A stretch of DNA of 64,000 nucleotides, from NCBI GenBank assembly GCA_011009095.1, contig VTPC01007353.1, positions 49,128 through 113,127 of the forward strand. The letters run 5' to 3'. Of the stretch, positions 36,925-49,072 are shown piece by piece. The notes under the pieces are model-generated. The model was not told the origin of the DNA, made no database searches, and worked only from the letters and a program-made list of their open reading frames with translations. Position 1 is the stretch's first letter, and the number at the start of each line of letters is the position of its first letter. Origin of the DNA: Ignelater luminosus (lineage: Eukaryota; Arthropoda; Insecta; Coleoptera; Elateridae). The translations under genes and the position numbers were made by a program.

Positions 36925-37530
36925 CTACAATATTACACATTTGTCACTAGTTAATGTTTCAGCTACAGCAGGTATTGGTTCCCCTTTTAATTCTTTAGAT
37001 TTTAAATTTAAAAATGTATTTTCATATTCTTTTTGTAAATATTCTGGTAAAGGCTTGTTCCAATCTTCTGGAGGTTCCTTTCGTTTTTCCCAAACATCAT
37101 TATTATAGTGAGCTCGCAATCTTGTTAATCGTCTATTTGTTTCACTTTTTACTAATTCTTTCTGAAATGAATTAACCAAGTCATAAATTTGCTACTACTG
37201 CTATGAAATTTTAAAATTATGCTCTAAAATATGATAGATTCTTACGGCAGCTTGCATATCTTTAGTGTCTTGCCATTTTCTACAATTATCATAATCTCTC
37301 CTCCACTGTGAACAATCAATGGTTTCTCCATAAACAAATAATTGATGTAATCTAGCCGCTATACTTCTACAATCTTTGTATTCATCTAAATATGTTTGAC
37401 TGGGCCGTATCTATTATTTTACACACGAATGTAGCACATATATAACAAATGATTATGTTCTTACCATCCATTCATCAGGAAAATCTGTAGAAGGATCTGA
37501 ATTATTATTGTCCTCTTCATTTTGTGACAT
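36925..37530 (-). CDS. UPF0545 / C22orf39 (PANTS)-like protein
   Basis: Three exons on the minus strand: 37530-37465, 37410-37246 and 37161-36925, total 155 aa with intact GT/AG borders. The core matches the UPF0545 family: 'CRSIAARLHQLFVYGETIDC', then 'SQWRRDYDNCRKWQ', with the paired Cys pattern C-x(n)-DC...C-x-W typical of twin-Cys small proteins, and the C-terminal 'PPEDWNKPLPEYLQKE' that parallels the human 'PPPDWHLPLP' motif. In vertebrates the product (PANTS) is a synaptic plasticity regulator, and the twin-Cys pattern also recalls mitochondrial intermembrane-space proteins. The function here is inferred from family only. Its start lies 305 bp from the oppositely directed FABP gene. 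Confidence 0.88.
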
Positions 37531-37834
37531 CTTATAATTTTCTAATTATCTTTATATTCTTTGATAGAAGTTTAAAAGAATGTTGTGCGATTGTGTTATA
37601 TTTATAGGTTATATAATTCCTAACCTTAGTTTTTTATCCTCGTAAAAAAACAGTAAAAAGCAAGACTTATGCAACCAATCCTACGGCGATACTAGGCAAC
37701 TCTAGCTCTAAAATTTTTGTGGGAAAAACCAAGATTATCGTAAATAGTCACGTAATAATAATATTTAGATAAGTATATCAAATATTGTGTTCGTAATGTA
37801 TCAGTTAATTTGTTACAGATAACCATTTACAATA
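37531..37834. promoter_or_regulatory. shared intergenic region between divergent genes
   Basis: Only 304 bp separate the start codons of the C22orf39-like gene (minus) and the first FABP gene (plus), so both promoters and 5' leaders must fit here or overlap. No TATA box at a convincing distance was seen. A possible acceptor (TTTGTTACAG) at about 37818 would allow a 5' leader intron for the FABP gene. Confidence 0.5.
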
Positions 37835-38414
37835 ATGGCCCAAATGGTTGGAAAATATCAACATGAAAGAAATGAGAATTTGGATGAATATTTTCAGGCT
37901 GTTGGTAAGTGTACTAAAAGATAACGCTAGAATTCTTAATTTATAATTTTGCTAGGTGTTCCGTACATTCCTCGAAAGATGATGACTGCAACTAGCCCCC
38001 AAATGGAAATAAGTGTTGATGAATCGCAGCAATGGACTATTAGTATAAGTTCATTGCTGAGGACTACAGTGATGAAATTTAAATTGGGAGAAGAATATGA
38101 GGAGCATATGCCTGGAGGAGTGGTAATTAAGGTAGTTTCGACAAAATCAGTCTAAGAATTATGTTAGTTATTGTATATTATACTAATTTCAGAGTACTAC
38201 TGTAACAGAAGATAACAAATTAAACACAACATCAATAGGGCCGGATGGTGGGAAAGTGCTTCGCACCTATGAATTTAATGATGCACAATGTATTCTAGTA
38301 AGCTTGTTTTTTGTAGTTATATAATAGATTTGTGCATAACATTTTTTTTAGACACTGAAACATGAAAAAAGTGGAGTGGAAGCTAAAAGGTACTTTAGAA
38401 GATTTGCTTCGTAA
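37835..38414 (+). CDS. cytosolic fatty-acid-binding protein (FABP/CRABP family)
   Basis: Four exons: 37835-37904, 37956-38131, 38193-38297 and 38352-38414, 137 aa, with introns of 51, 61 and 54 bp. The layout is the classic four-exon FABP gene. It starts 'MAQMVGKYQHERNENLDEYF' (family 'GKY...ENFDEY/FLKA'), continues 'GVPYIPRKMM' (family 'GVG...RK'), 'FKLGEEYEE' (family 'FKLGEEFDE'), and ends 'EAKRYFRRFAS', standing in for the usual 'CTRIYEKV'-type end. The product should bind a fatty acid or related lipid in the cytosol. It starts at the same residue as ordinary FABPs and carries no leader. The second, leader-bearing copy follows at 39283. Confidence 0.93.
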
Positions 38415-38514
38415 TATATTAAAACTTCAAATTCAACTTATGTATTAATATAATAATAAATGGTTGTGGTATTTCTCCTAATATTCTGAAAATGAACTTA
38501 TATACTCATTAAAT

Positions 38515-38640
38515 GTTTTTATTCAATTAAAAATAAATGTTTTAATTAAATCAACAGATTTTCTTATTTCGTTTGTTGCAATTTCTTAGTTTTAGTCCCT
38601 TTGCTTACACCAATTTAAGTTGTTCAATTTTGTTTTGATT
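38515..38640 (-). pseudogene. decayed copy of the last coding exon of RRP12
   Basis: About 41 bp beginning TTTGTTGCAAT at 38572 match the end of RRP12 at 40068-40110 with six or seven mismatches (compare 'TTGCAATTTCTTAGTTTTAG' with 'TTGCAATCTCTTAGCTTTAG'). The match extends upstream through the shared 'TTATTCAATTAAAAATAAA' and into the FABP 3' untranslated regions. The rest of RRP12 is absent here. It is therefore the tail carried along when the FABP gene was duplicated, and it shows the duplicated unit ran past the FABP 3' end into the neighbouring convergent gene. Confidence 0.78.
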
Positions 38641-39282
38641 CGTATCGATTATTAAAAAATTAATTTTTTTAAAATGATACAAAAAGAAGTTTACAATTTT
38701 TCGTACAACTTGTTTTGTAACTTATCAAAAACTGACATAATAATATATTCAACATCTGTTATAAAGTACATCTGCAGCTTTACCTTGAAATTAAGCGTTT
38801 TATCTTTTACGCAAAAGAATGCATTTATCAGAGGATGGTTATGTAGTATTATTTTAATTAAATAAATTGTATATAATTGTTTGCATTAATGTAAGAATTA
38901 CTAGTTAATTTTCTAATTAATGACACAATTGGAACATTAGAAAGAAAAACATGTTTTAAATTATACATATAGAGAATAATGCCACGTTCATACTATTATC
39001 ATATAACATACACTCGTTTGTTTATAATTCTATGGCAGTATAGCCTTATGTTTCTATGTTAACAGTGACTAATAAAACTATTACCTAAATTGAAAAATAA
39101 TCCAGCTATTAAGTAAAATTAAATATATTAAGGAAAACCTCTATGCTATCAACAAACCATTATAACAAGATATTAATCAATTGTTTCAGGAAAATTCCAC
39201 TTTGTATTTTACTCGTTTATTGTTTCTACTAAGCTAATATATAAGTTACTTTAGTCAGTGCTGTCTAAATTAGTATCCAATA
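38641..39282. other. spacer between the two FABP genes
   Basis: AT-rich, no exon recognised. It holds the duplication junction and the promoter of the second FABP gene, neither of which can be placed by eye. Confidence 0.4.
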
Positions 39283-39925
39283 ATGCAGCAAAGAAAAACA
39301 TTTATGCTTATCAATTTTGTGCCTTTTTATCTTCTATTGATCCATTGTGCACTGGCTCAGATAGTTGGTAAATATCAACATGAAAAAAATGAAAATTTGG
39401 ATGCGTTTTATGAAGCTGTTGGTAAGTGTATTATAACATTAAAATTCCTCGTTTAGATTCAAATTACTTTGCTAGGTATCCCAGGTCTTTCCCGAAAAAT
39501 ATTAACTTCAACTAAACCACAACTAGAGATTAGTGTTGACAAATCACAACAGTGGAATATTACTATAAGTTCATTCCTAAGATTAACATCAAAGTTTAAA
39601 TTGGGAGAGGAGTATGAGGAAGATATTCCTGGGGGAATAGTGGCTAAGGTAATTATGCCAAGAACACTTTAAAAATTATGTTAACATCACATTATATCGT
39701 ACAGAGTACTACCATCATAGAAGATGATAAACTAAAAACAACATCAATATCACCAGACATTGGGAAAATACTTCGCACTTATGAATGTAATAATACACTG
39801 TGTATTATAGTAAGTTTATTTTAATTAACAGAATTATAAGATTATAACATCTTTATTTTCAGACAATGAAGCATGAACAAAGTGGAAAAGAAGCTAAAAG
39901 ATATTTTAAAAGAATTGCTTCATAA
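39283..39925 (+). CDS. FABP-family protein with an acquired signal peptide
   Basis: Four exons: 39283-39421, 39476-39648, 39705-39809 and 39863-39925, 159 aa, with intron positions and phases identical to the FABP gene at 37835. The first 26 residues, 'MQQRKTFMLINFVPFYLLLI' then 'HCALA', have a basic start, a hydrophobic core and an ALA cleavage motif immediately before 'QIVGKYQHEKNENLD', which aligns with residue 3 of the other copy. The ancestral start codon has become CTG. Two N-glycosylation sequons (in 'QQWNITIS' and 'ECNNTLC') and an extra cysteine appear where the cytosolic copy has 'QQWTIS' and 'EFNDAQC'. Family and exon structure are seen; secretion is inferred. An internal Met at residue 8 would still leave a shortened leader. 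Confidence 0.92.
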
Positions 39926-40057
39926 TACATTAAAACTTCCAGTTCCAATTACATTTCAACAATAAATAAAATTGTTATAGATATCACACCTTACATCTTA
40001 AAAATGAAATTATAAACTCTTTAATGTCTTTATTCAATTAAAAATAAAATATTTTAA

Positions 40058-43000
40058 TCACTGTCTCTTTTGTTGCAATCTCTTAGCTTTAGCTCCTTTT
40101 CTTGCACCACTTTTTGCTGCTTTTCCTATGTTTTTAAATTGCCCTATCATTTTTGCTTTTTTCCTGTAATTGAAACAAACAGATTTAAATTTGCATATTT
40201 GAAAATATAAACTACTGACCTTTTATTAAGAAAACTTCTTTTCAAGGGCACATATGCATAGGGATCTAATTTTCCTTTCTTTTTAATATCACCACTAGCT
40301 TTCTTCGCTTTGTATTCTGATCCAAAACCAGAACGAATTGAAGATGTAGACAAAGGTCTGAAAATAAACAATTTTTATTATAAGTGTTCCCAGATGATCA
40401 TGTTAGATAATGTAACACTAGCTGTACTTGTTTGATACAAACTTTAAAATTCACAGTTATGTTATCCTGAAAAGTCATTTGAATTTAAAAGTATCAGAGT
40501 ATCCAATAAAATACAAATTATCATATTTATAGATTAATCATAAGCCACTTACATTAAAAATAGCAAAAACTATTAAAAATCATACATGAATGTGTGAAAA
40601 TTGCAACAATGCATTTTGTGACAGAACCATAACCTAGAAAAATTTAAATTTGAAATGTAGTAAATGTTGTTTATCATTTATTGAAAACAAAATAGAAATT
40701 GAAATAATCAAAGTCCCCAGGCAACTGCAACTTGATAACATTGTCATACTGCATAATAAATATGAACACCACATCCACATTATATTTATCAAATTATCTG
40801 AATGAATTCACTTGTATTTGTATCCCAAGCTGTCGATTTCAACATTACACATTAAACTGTATAGTAAATACCTATGAATTCCTGAACCACCAGCTTGATA
40901 TTTCATAGGCGGTTGACTTTTACCACTAAAGCCACTTCGAACACTTCCAGCTTCTGATCTTTTACGTTTCTTGTCAGTTAACACCATAGTTTCTGCATCA
41001 CTACCAGATTCATCTGTAATAGTTATTGATTAGAAATTACAATCTTCTAAATATAAAAAAACATAAAATACCTGAATCTGAATCTTCAAATTTAGCACCC
41101 TTGCGTTTAGGATTGTCCGAGTCACTACTTGAAGAATCATCTTCAATTATAAGCCGTCCATCTGCTGCAACCTTAAAACCTCTGTCTTTATCTTTCTTTG
41201 GTGCTACTGGTGCACTAGTACTTGTACCAGGTTTTGTAGCTAAAATTTCAAATTTGAATTTAGTAAATTAAGAGCATAGCATGAAGAAAACATACCTGAA
41301 ATCTTATTGGTAACTTTCGGATCTGTAAAATCAACAATTGTGTCTGCATCTTCTTGAATCCAAGTTTTTCTTTGTTTTTTATTAATTTTAGGTTCATCAG
41401 TATCCATACTTTCAAGATCAGAATCAGAATCTGCCAAAATCTCTTCAATACTAAAAGCATAATATTCAATATAATGTTATCATAAGCAACTCAAAAAGTT
41501 ATTTACGTTTTTGGTTTGGCACTAACAGCAAATTCTTCCTCTTCATTGTCAGATTCTTGATCTTCTGATGCTTCTTTACGTTTCTGTTTTCTAGCATTGA
41601 GTTTCCGAAGATTTCTTAAACGTTTATACATTACAGTATCTGATGCCGGGATATGCGGTGTAATAGAATCACACCCATACTTTCTTACAAGACGATCTAA
41701 TATGTCTCTCACTTTTAACCTAAAGTGCCTTTTACAGTCTTCGGTCATGTGAGTCAAAGCTTTCATCTGAATCAAATAAGAGATACTTAATGATTCTAAC
41801 AAACAATTAACGTACTTACAATAATTGGAATTGATGAACCAACAACTGGACTAGGTAAAGAGCTACAATACATTTTCATGAAACTTAAGCATGAACTGAC
41901 TATTTCTCTTGTTGGTGCCGTCATTAAGTTACCAACATTCTCTAAAATAAACTGTATGTTGTCAGGCCCTAATGCACCTAAAAATAAAATTTATTTAAAT
42001 AAAAAGACTACGTGGAAAATATACAAACCCAAAATGTAATTCTGACTTTATGACATATTTTAAATAGACCTTCTAAGCAAGAAAATCATTAACAAAAGTG
42101 TCAGTATAATTATTTCAATAAAAACTACAGCAGAAACAGCAAAAACTCGTACTTGTTTACCATTATGGTGAATTTGTTTAAACATTTATCTAAATGTTAG
42201 TTTATTAACGTCTTTCTTTTTCAAGATAACAACTCCTTTTGTCGCATTCTATAATATGAGTAAGTTTGACAAGTGAATGTTAATTTTTATGCCAGTAGCA
42301 GCAAACTTTGATCACAATCTATTTTTCTGATCTGATACAAAAGTTCAAAATTAGATTATAAAGACTTTTCAATACCAAACACAATATAAATTAGTTCCAA
42401 TTTCGGTATTTAGTATTATTATTTAAAGATTAATTCTTGCTTGTAAGGGCGACATAACCTATAATCACACAATAAACAATTACCTGAAAAGTTATGAAGT
42501 ACAGAAGTTAATGCTAAAATAGTTGCGCTCATGATTTGTGGTGTTCCAGCAAGGCCAGCAACAAGCATCGTTACAAATTGTTGCAGTTGATCGTGAACTA
42601 ATAAAGTTTCACCAACTGTATTTAATAAATTAAAAGCAGAAACTTTGCATTTTTCATTTATATCCTTGCAACACAGTATAGCTTCTGGTACTATAGCCTT
42701 TAGCAAAGTGCTTTCATGTGTTAACTGAGGTTGCGCTTTGACTAAATAATTCAAGCAACGTAATCTAGCACCCTTACTAGATACAGCAGCAGAATCTAGA
42801 GCTTTCATAAGTAATTTCTGAACTGTTTTTCTATTATTCTTTAAGAATTCTTTGCACGATTCAGTTTCACTTCCACATATTTCTTCTAACAGTCTGTACG
42901 CCTTCTTCTGTTGTCGATTATTTTTCATTTCTGGTAAGATTTTAATACATTGTTCGTAGAGTTTATTGAGAGATTCACTTGTTTGGTATGGTACCAATGT

Positions 43001-46000
43001 TCGAATTAAATCAATAACACTTTCTTTGGAAAATAGTACATCTGGTGTTTCTTCTGAATCTTTTACACTTTCCAAACGTTCCAGTGCATGATTAAATAGT
43101 TGTTCAGTTAATTCTGGCTTTGCAATTGAAAGATATACCTGAAGTAATAATTAAGAGATCAATCACTGATTTAAATATTTCTAGTTAGATTTACAATGTA
43201 ACACCAGTATTTCATTAGTCAAAGCTTTTTTGCAGTTCAGTAGATTTGCAAGTTCTGAAATACAGTATACTCAACCATTTGCAGTGGCTGAACACACCCA
43301 TAGTACATTTTCTTAAATTTAGATAATGATTTACTAAATTACTTATTATTAGATGAATGCCACCTTTATACTCAATACAAAAAGCAAACTAATTTGTGAT
43401 AATAAAATTGTACCTTTATAGTATCCAAAGCAGCTAAACGTTGTCCTTCTTCATCAGTGCCATTAGCTTTAGTAGTATAAACATTAAACAATATCGGTAA
43501 ATAATTTTTATCAAACCTTGCTAATTCTGCAATGTCTTCTGAATTTTCACTTTCTTTCGCGTGGGTTATTAATTTTCTTACAGATGCCATCACAGCTAAT
43601 CTTAATTCTTTTTGATCTGATATTGCTGTTCCCAAAGCTTTTGCAATACTCTAAGTAACAAATCAAAACACAATTAAAAATTTAATTTCAAATACACAAA
43701 TATACCTTAAAATTTGTTTTAATGTCCGTTGGTTTATTACAAAAGCTAGGTAATAAATTCCACAGTTGCGAGTATAAAAGTTCATAACTATGAGCACCAA
43801 TTCCATCGTTATTGGCTTGCAGTTCAAGCGAACGATGTTGACAGAAAATTGTCATTGGTAAAATTGATTCTGCCCAAAACTGTAACGTAGATCCTCTTAC
43901 ATTCTCTTTTAGTACAGGAAGTAACCACGATCTGTCTATTTGCATTTCTTGATTTTCTTTCTACAAACCAATTTTACCCGATTATTAAAAATAAAATTCT
44001 GAAAAAACTAAAATTAAACATACCTTTAGAGTAATTACATTCAACACAATGTCGGGTCCAAGAGATCTAACTGCTGCACCAACAGCATGTTCCAATTCAT
44101 TATTATAGCTAAATTTATAAGAATCTCTTAATTCAGCAAGAGATTTCAAACAATTTATAAAAAGTTCACTGCAATTCTTTCCTCCAACCTAGAAACACCA
44201 TTTTATTAATATTCAATATTTAATTACATATTTATAATACTAACTTCAAACATAACTCCAATTACATGCAAAACTTGTTGCCAAACAGTATTATATTGAT
44301 AACCTAATCCCAATTCAATGGAATTAAAACATTTTGCCAATTTTGATTTATGTTGCTCCACAGATTCACGTGTTTCACATGCAGAAGCAACCGCATCTCG
44401 TAATAATCTTTCTAGTGCGTGAGTCACACCATTTGTAACTTCTGTTTTTTCTGATAACCACAACTGAACAAATGTAGAAAAAACTTTAGGTAATGCAGCA
44501 CACGCTAAACTCAATTCTGCACTAAAATATATACTACAGATCAAAATTTTATTCTTAAGGAAATATAATAAAGAACTTACTCTGCAAGGTGCACATGTGC
44601 CTGTTGCATCACTGTTAACCATGCCAATACTGATTGTGCATCAGTATTAGCAGGTTGATATTCATACAGAGCTGATATAAGTTGTGCATTGAGTTTAGTT
44701 GGGACAACAATACTTTGATGAGAAAACAAAGTGTACAATACTTGCAGCCCACATGATGTTACCAAGGGATAATTCAGTGTTATTAAACCTAGTAATACTT
44801 CACAACATTTCTAAAAATTAAAAAAGTGAAAATAATTAACACAAAATGCCAAAGAATCAAAAAATTTACTTTCATATGTGATTTAGAAAAGTAGCAAACA
44901 GTCTCTTTCATTAATCCCAACACGTGTAAAATAGTAGTTTGACCAGCTTTAACATTGGTTAAACCATTTGTCCCTGTGCAACTATCTAAAACTTCTCTGC
45001 AAAACTCTGCAACTTTATCAGCAGCAGAATTAGGTGTATTTTCTTTAAGAAAGCAGTTTGCTTGAACTATAGCTGCTGCAGCTTGTTGAGCAGATTTACG
45101 CCACTAAAAGTTATATCATTTAAATTATGAATAGTTTATATTAAATTTATTTACCTTGGGCTTAGAATGAATGCAGAATGGATTCAATATGGCTGAAAAG
45201 ACCTGACTTGTAGAAGAATGGGTCCACACTGCAACATCTTGTGCCCTTAAAAGAGTAGTTAAAATACCAAAAATTGATTTCATTATAACATTATTTTGAT
45301 AATCTGAATATTCATTTAAAATCAATAACATCTTCTTAGACACATCATCAAAACTTGAACGTAAGACTCCTCCTGGAACAGTTTTAATACCCATATTCAA
45401 AAGAGATAATACTGCTGTTGCTTGATCTTCATTCTTTTCTTCAGCAGACATTATTTGTTCCAAAGTGGTTAGCTATAAACAAACTTTCATAATCAACAAA
45501 TTAATTCAATTTTCAAAACCTATTTACCAGTGCACAGTAATATTCAGTAGGTGTTTCTGTACCCCCATTTTGTTTAATAACTTCAGCAATTGCAGCTAAT
45601 ATTGCTAACATTTCTTTATGCAATGCAGAATCTGATCGAAATACACGTAAGAATCTATTAAATGACATATTGCTACAATGAGACCATTCTGAAGCAAACG
45701 AATCAGCTGTTTGATAAGTTGAACCAATGGATGATTCTATTTCGCTATCATCTTCCATCTGCATTGACGCAGGTTTTTGTTTTGTAGGTGCAAGTGCTTG
45801 TACTGCATCATGTTTCTTTAAGGCATCAGATGTTAAATTACTGGGCCCTAGAAAAAAAAACAAACAGTAACAAATAGCATGATAAATTAGAATTTATCAA
45901 TACCTAAATACTCTTGAAAAAAACGGGATTTGGCTAAATCTCTGTGTTTTCTTGTTTCAGGATTCGAACTGGAACTTTGTCCTTTGGGCCAACGTTTTCC

Positions 46001-46039
46001 TTTACTGCCGCCCTTTAATTTACTACGAAACTTTCCCAT
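40058..46039 (-). CDS. RRP12: RRP12, ribosomal RNA processing HEAT-repeat protein
   Basis: Seventeen exons on the minus strand: 46039-45904, 45847-45528, 45472-45155, 45103-44870, 44810-44581, 44521-44245, 44188-44024, 43960-43706, 43650-43414, 43138-42484, 41977-41820, 41766-41507, 41450-41296, 41239-41072, 41013-40872, 40357-40220 and 40163-40058. They sum to 3954 bases, 1317 aa, in one frame. The N-terminus '[20 protein letters not shown]' and the following '[17 protein letters not shown]' match the RRP12 start. The middle is HEAT-like helices (NUC173 region), and the C-terminus is acidic then basic, ending '[16 protein letters not shown]'. RRP12 helps export and mature pre-ribosomal particles in the nucleolus. 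Gene symbol by family match. It converges with the second FABP gene, the stop codons being 132 bp apart. Confidence 0.95.
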
Positions 46040-48994
46040 TTTTCACTTAAATTAATAACTCAATAACACACGTGCACTTAAGACTGTTTGCGAATTTGTA
46101 AAAGAAGCTGAGGTTATTTTTCTGTCACATGGACGACCAGTTCAGTCAATTTACAATGCAGAAGATCTACGGTAAGACATCTAAACTATTGCAATAGATC
46201 AAAAGTACCTACCAAGTTTTTTAAAATTTTCTTTCCATAATGCTAGTTTTTTAAAAGAGATGCTTTTCTTTCGTATGCGGTTGTACAGACATGCTCAGAA
46301 CTCTATTATTATCCTGCGCATTAAGAATATGTAGTATCCTTCTTGGAATTAATAGTTTTGTCTTTGGTATGATTGTTATGCTTCAAATCAATAAATTAAC
46401 CAAGAGAAAACTTTTTAAACATCCATCCAACTTAAATACCAGGTGAAATCCCCAGCAGCGTTTCTTCATTGTGGATTTCTTACGATTATTTTTTTATGCT
46501 TTTTGTTAGAAACAAGTTTCCTTTGCAGCTTCATAGCAACTTTCTACAAAAAATTAGTTCAAAATGTAACTTTTGATTTTAAAAAAGTAACCTTCATATT
46601 AGCAACCCTGACAATAATGTGTATGTAGTTCCTTACAGATCAGTTGTAAATGTAGTTTTCTAGTCAAGATCAATCTCTCTACACCTTGGTCTACAAAATG
46701 AATTTAGACCAGAAAATACACCTATGGCCCAAGACATGCACAACACTTTTTTCTACAATTGACTCCAATATAATAAAAAATTCTGTTTAACTTTAAATTA
46801 ATTTATAACCTTATTGTCCGTTTCAAATTATAAAACAGTATGGGTAGGCCATGATTTATTTTTGTTGGCAACACCACAAAAAAGGTTATATTTTGTTGAA
46901 CGGCGAAACTGAAAATTTTGTTTCTGTAAAGTTGTTAATATCTCATGTTGTCAGTTTTTCCTTGATTTCAAATTATAAATCAAACAAAACGTCAATCACT
47001 ATTTCATTCTATTTCAGAACAGTACCAGACCTTAATTTGGATTTGAAAGATGGTAAATGAATTAAATTCAAAAAATAAAAATGCATTTTTATAGAATAAA
47101 CAACAAAGTCAACATATTAACTTCTCTAAGCTCAAACTTGAATAACTGAACATACTATATGTTAGACTTTCATTCAATGTGCGCAGCATGTTTACAATTT
47201 TTACCACTTCAGTTTCAAATTTTTGAATTCAACAAGAACACCATTTATACGTTACATTTCACAGTTTGTGTAACCAAAAAAGAAAAGGAAGAAATTCAAA
47301 CTGTTGCAGCAGTGTTAAAAGAAAAATATTTTTTTCATTTCAACTTTAAGAATTTTTCATTTCGTTTGAAAATAGTTCAAAAAAGAACCTTTTTCACTGA
47401 AAAAGTAGTAAAAGTAACTTGAATGTAAAAAAAGTAACAAACCAAAGAAAAAGTAACCTTTAGTTAAAAAAAGTAACTAACTCTGAACCCTGCCTTTGTC
47501 TAGTTGTCATAAACTATAAACGGATTTTATAGACACATTGGGTTGTATTAACTCATGGGTAATAGAATAGTTAAAGTAACAAACCATGTACTAAGTAACA
47601 ATAAGAATGTGAACTTAAAGCTGCAACTAATGATTCTAGAATCACAGGAATAGTTATCTTAGTCAAATCTATTAATTACTATGAAACTGTTTCTGTTTCA
47701 ACCAAGAATGATATAACATAACCTAGAAATATATACATATTAATTATCCATCATAATTGCACAACTTAACTTTCCATTTAACATTTATTTTTAAATTAAT
47801 TTTATTGAGAATCATTCCAGTATTACTACAATCCGTTCAACAAAATATGCATATTTATTAAAAAGCCTTTTAAATTTAATAGGATGTTTGTAGTATAACC
47901 AATCACCTTTTATGTACTTATGTTTATCAGGAGTTTATTTAGCTTAAATACATATTTTCCTAGTTGTATTAAGTTGTGGTAATTCCAGGCATTAAAATAA
48001 CACTACAGTTGCATTAAATACTGTTTATTTATCATCTGTAACATAAGACGAAAACACTTAAAAGTAATTTTCTCTATTTAATAATATTTGGTTTTAAAAT
48101 AATGAACCTTACGAAAATTAGTTTTATAAAGTTAAATTATAAGAATACATGCAAATATGCATTACCCCACACTTCACTGTAAGCACAAAAATAAGTCGCT
48201 TGCTTCACTAAGTAAACTAAAAACTAAATAATTTTAAAAAATCAACATTATGTATATGTACTAATTGCATGATTTATAAGTAACTTATCATTAAATATAA
48301 AATATTGATTGAAATAAAACACTAATGAAACATTCAACGATCCCTTTTTAATAGCTTTAGTTTGTGCAATAATGGATGTTTCAAGTCTTGAAATCAACAA
48401 ACATCCGCCAACAGTAACATCCTTAATGCATAAAAAATAATTCATAAATTTTGAAGTTTCTACAAAACTGTGTTTTTAAGAAATATCTTAGTAAGTTTAC
48501 CAAAATCAAAATTCCAAGCACTCGTGAGGAATTTTGATTGGAAAATTCATGAATTTCTTTATAAAGACATATTTGGGTAAAAAGATATCAGAATTCTATC
48601 AGATTATTTTTCATACAAATGGAATATTTGGTATGATTATTTCTTGAATAAAAATGAAAACTTTGATTATTTATATTGTTTTTACAGTTCTGTCCAATTT
48701 GCTGCACTTGATTTCAAGATTTTTTTAAACACCCATTTATGAATTCACTTCACATCCTTCACTTAAAACCTAATCTTTAAAAAATTACTTTTCCATAATA
48801 TAAAATATTAGAAACGTGAAACCCTTTTAAAATTTAGATTTTAGATAAACAAGCGGCTTATTTAGTTAAAAGCCAAGAAATTGTTGGATTGATAATGAAG
48901 TTCATATAATAGTTGTAGGTAGCTTATCATCTGTAAACTATGGTAGTTTTTTTTTAATATTTTTCTGTTCTTAATATACGTATTTTATGATTTT
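46040..48994. other. intergenic spacer upstream of RRP12
   Basis: About 3 kb of AT-rich sequence. It must contain the RRP12 promoter close to 46040. A Lys/Glu-rich open frame near 47270-47420 has no recognisable domain and is compatible with A-rich composition. No repeat or RNA gene recognised. Confidence 0.5.
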
Positions 48995-49004
48995 NNNNNN
49001 NNNN
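48995..49004. other. assembly gap (10 N)
   Basis: Ten undetermined bases. They fall downstream of the RNF10 stop codon, so no coding exon is visibly affected, although the 3' untranslated region may be incomplete or the gap size nominal. Confidence 0.98.
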
Positions 49005-49072
49005 ATATCTATGTAGTGTATACATGAACAAACAATAATTGTTATAAGCTATATGAAATGTAACAAAACATA

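Noticed and set aside
47159-47422. Plus-strand ORF with Lys/Glu-rich centre
   Set aside because: Embedded in AAAGTAAC-type low-complexity repeats downstream; no recognisable domain.
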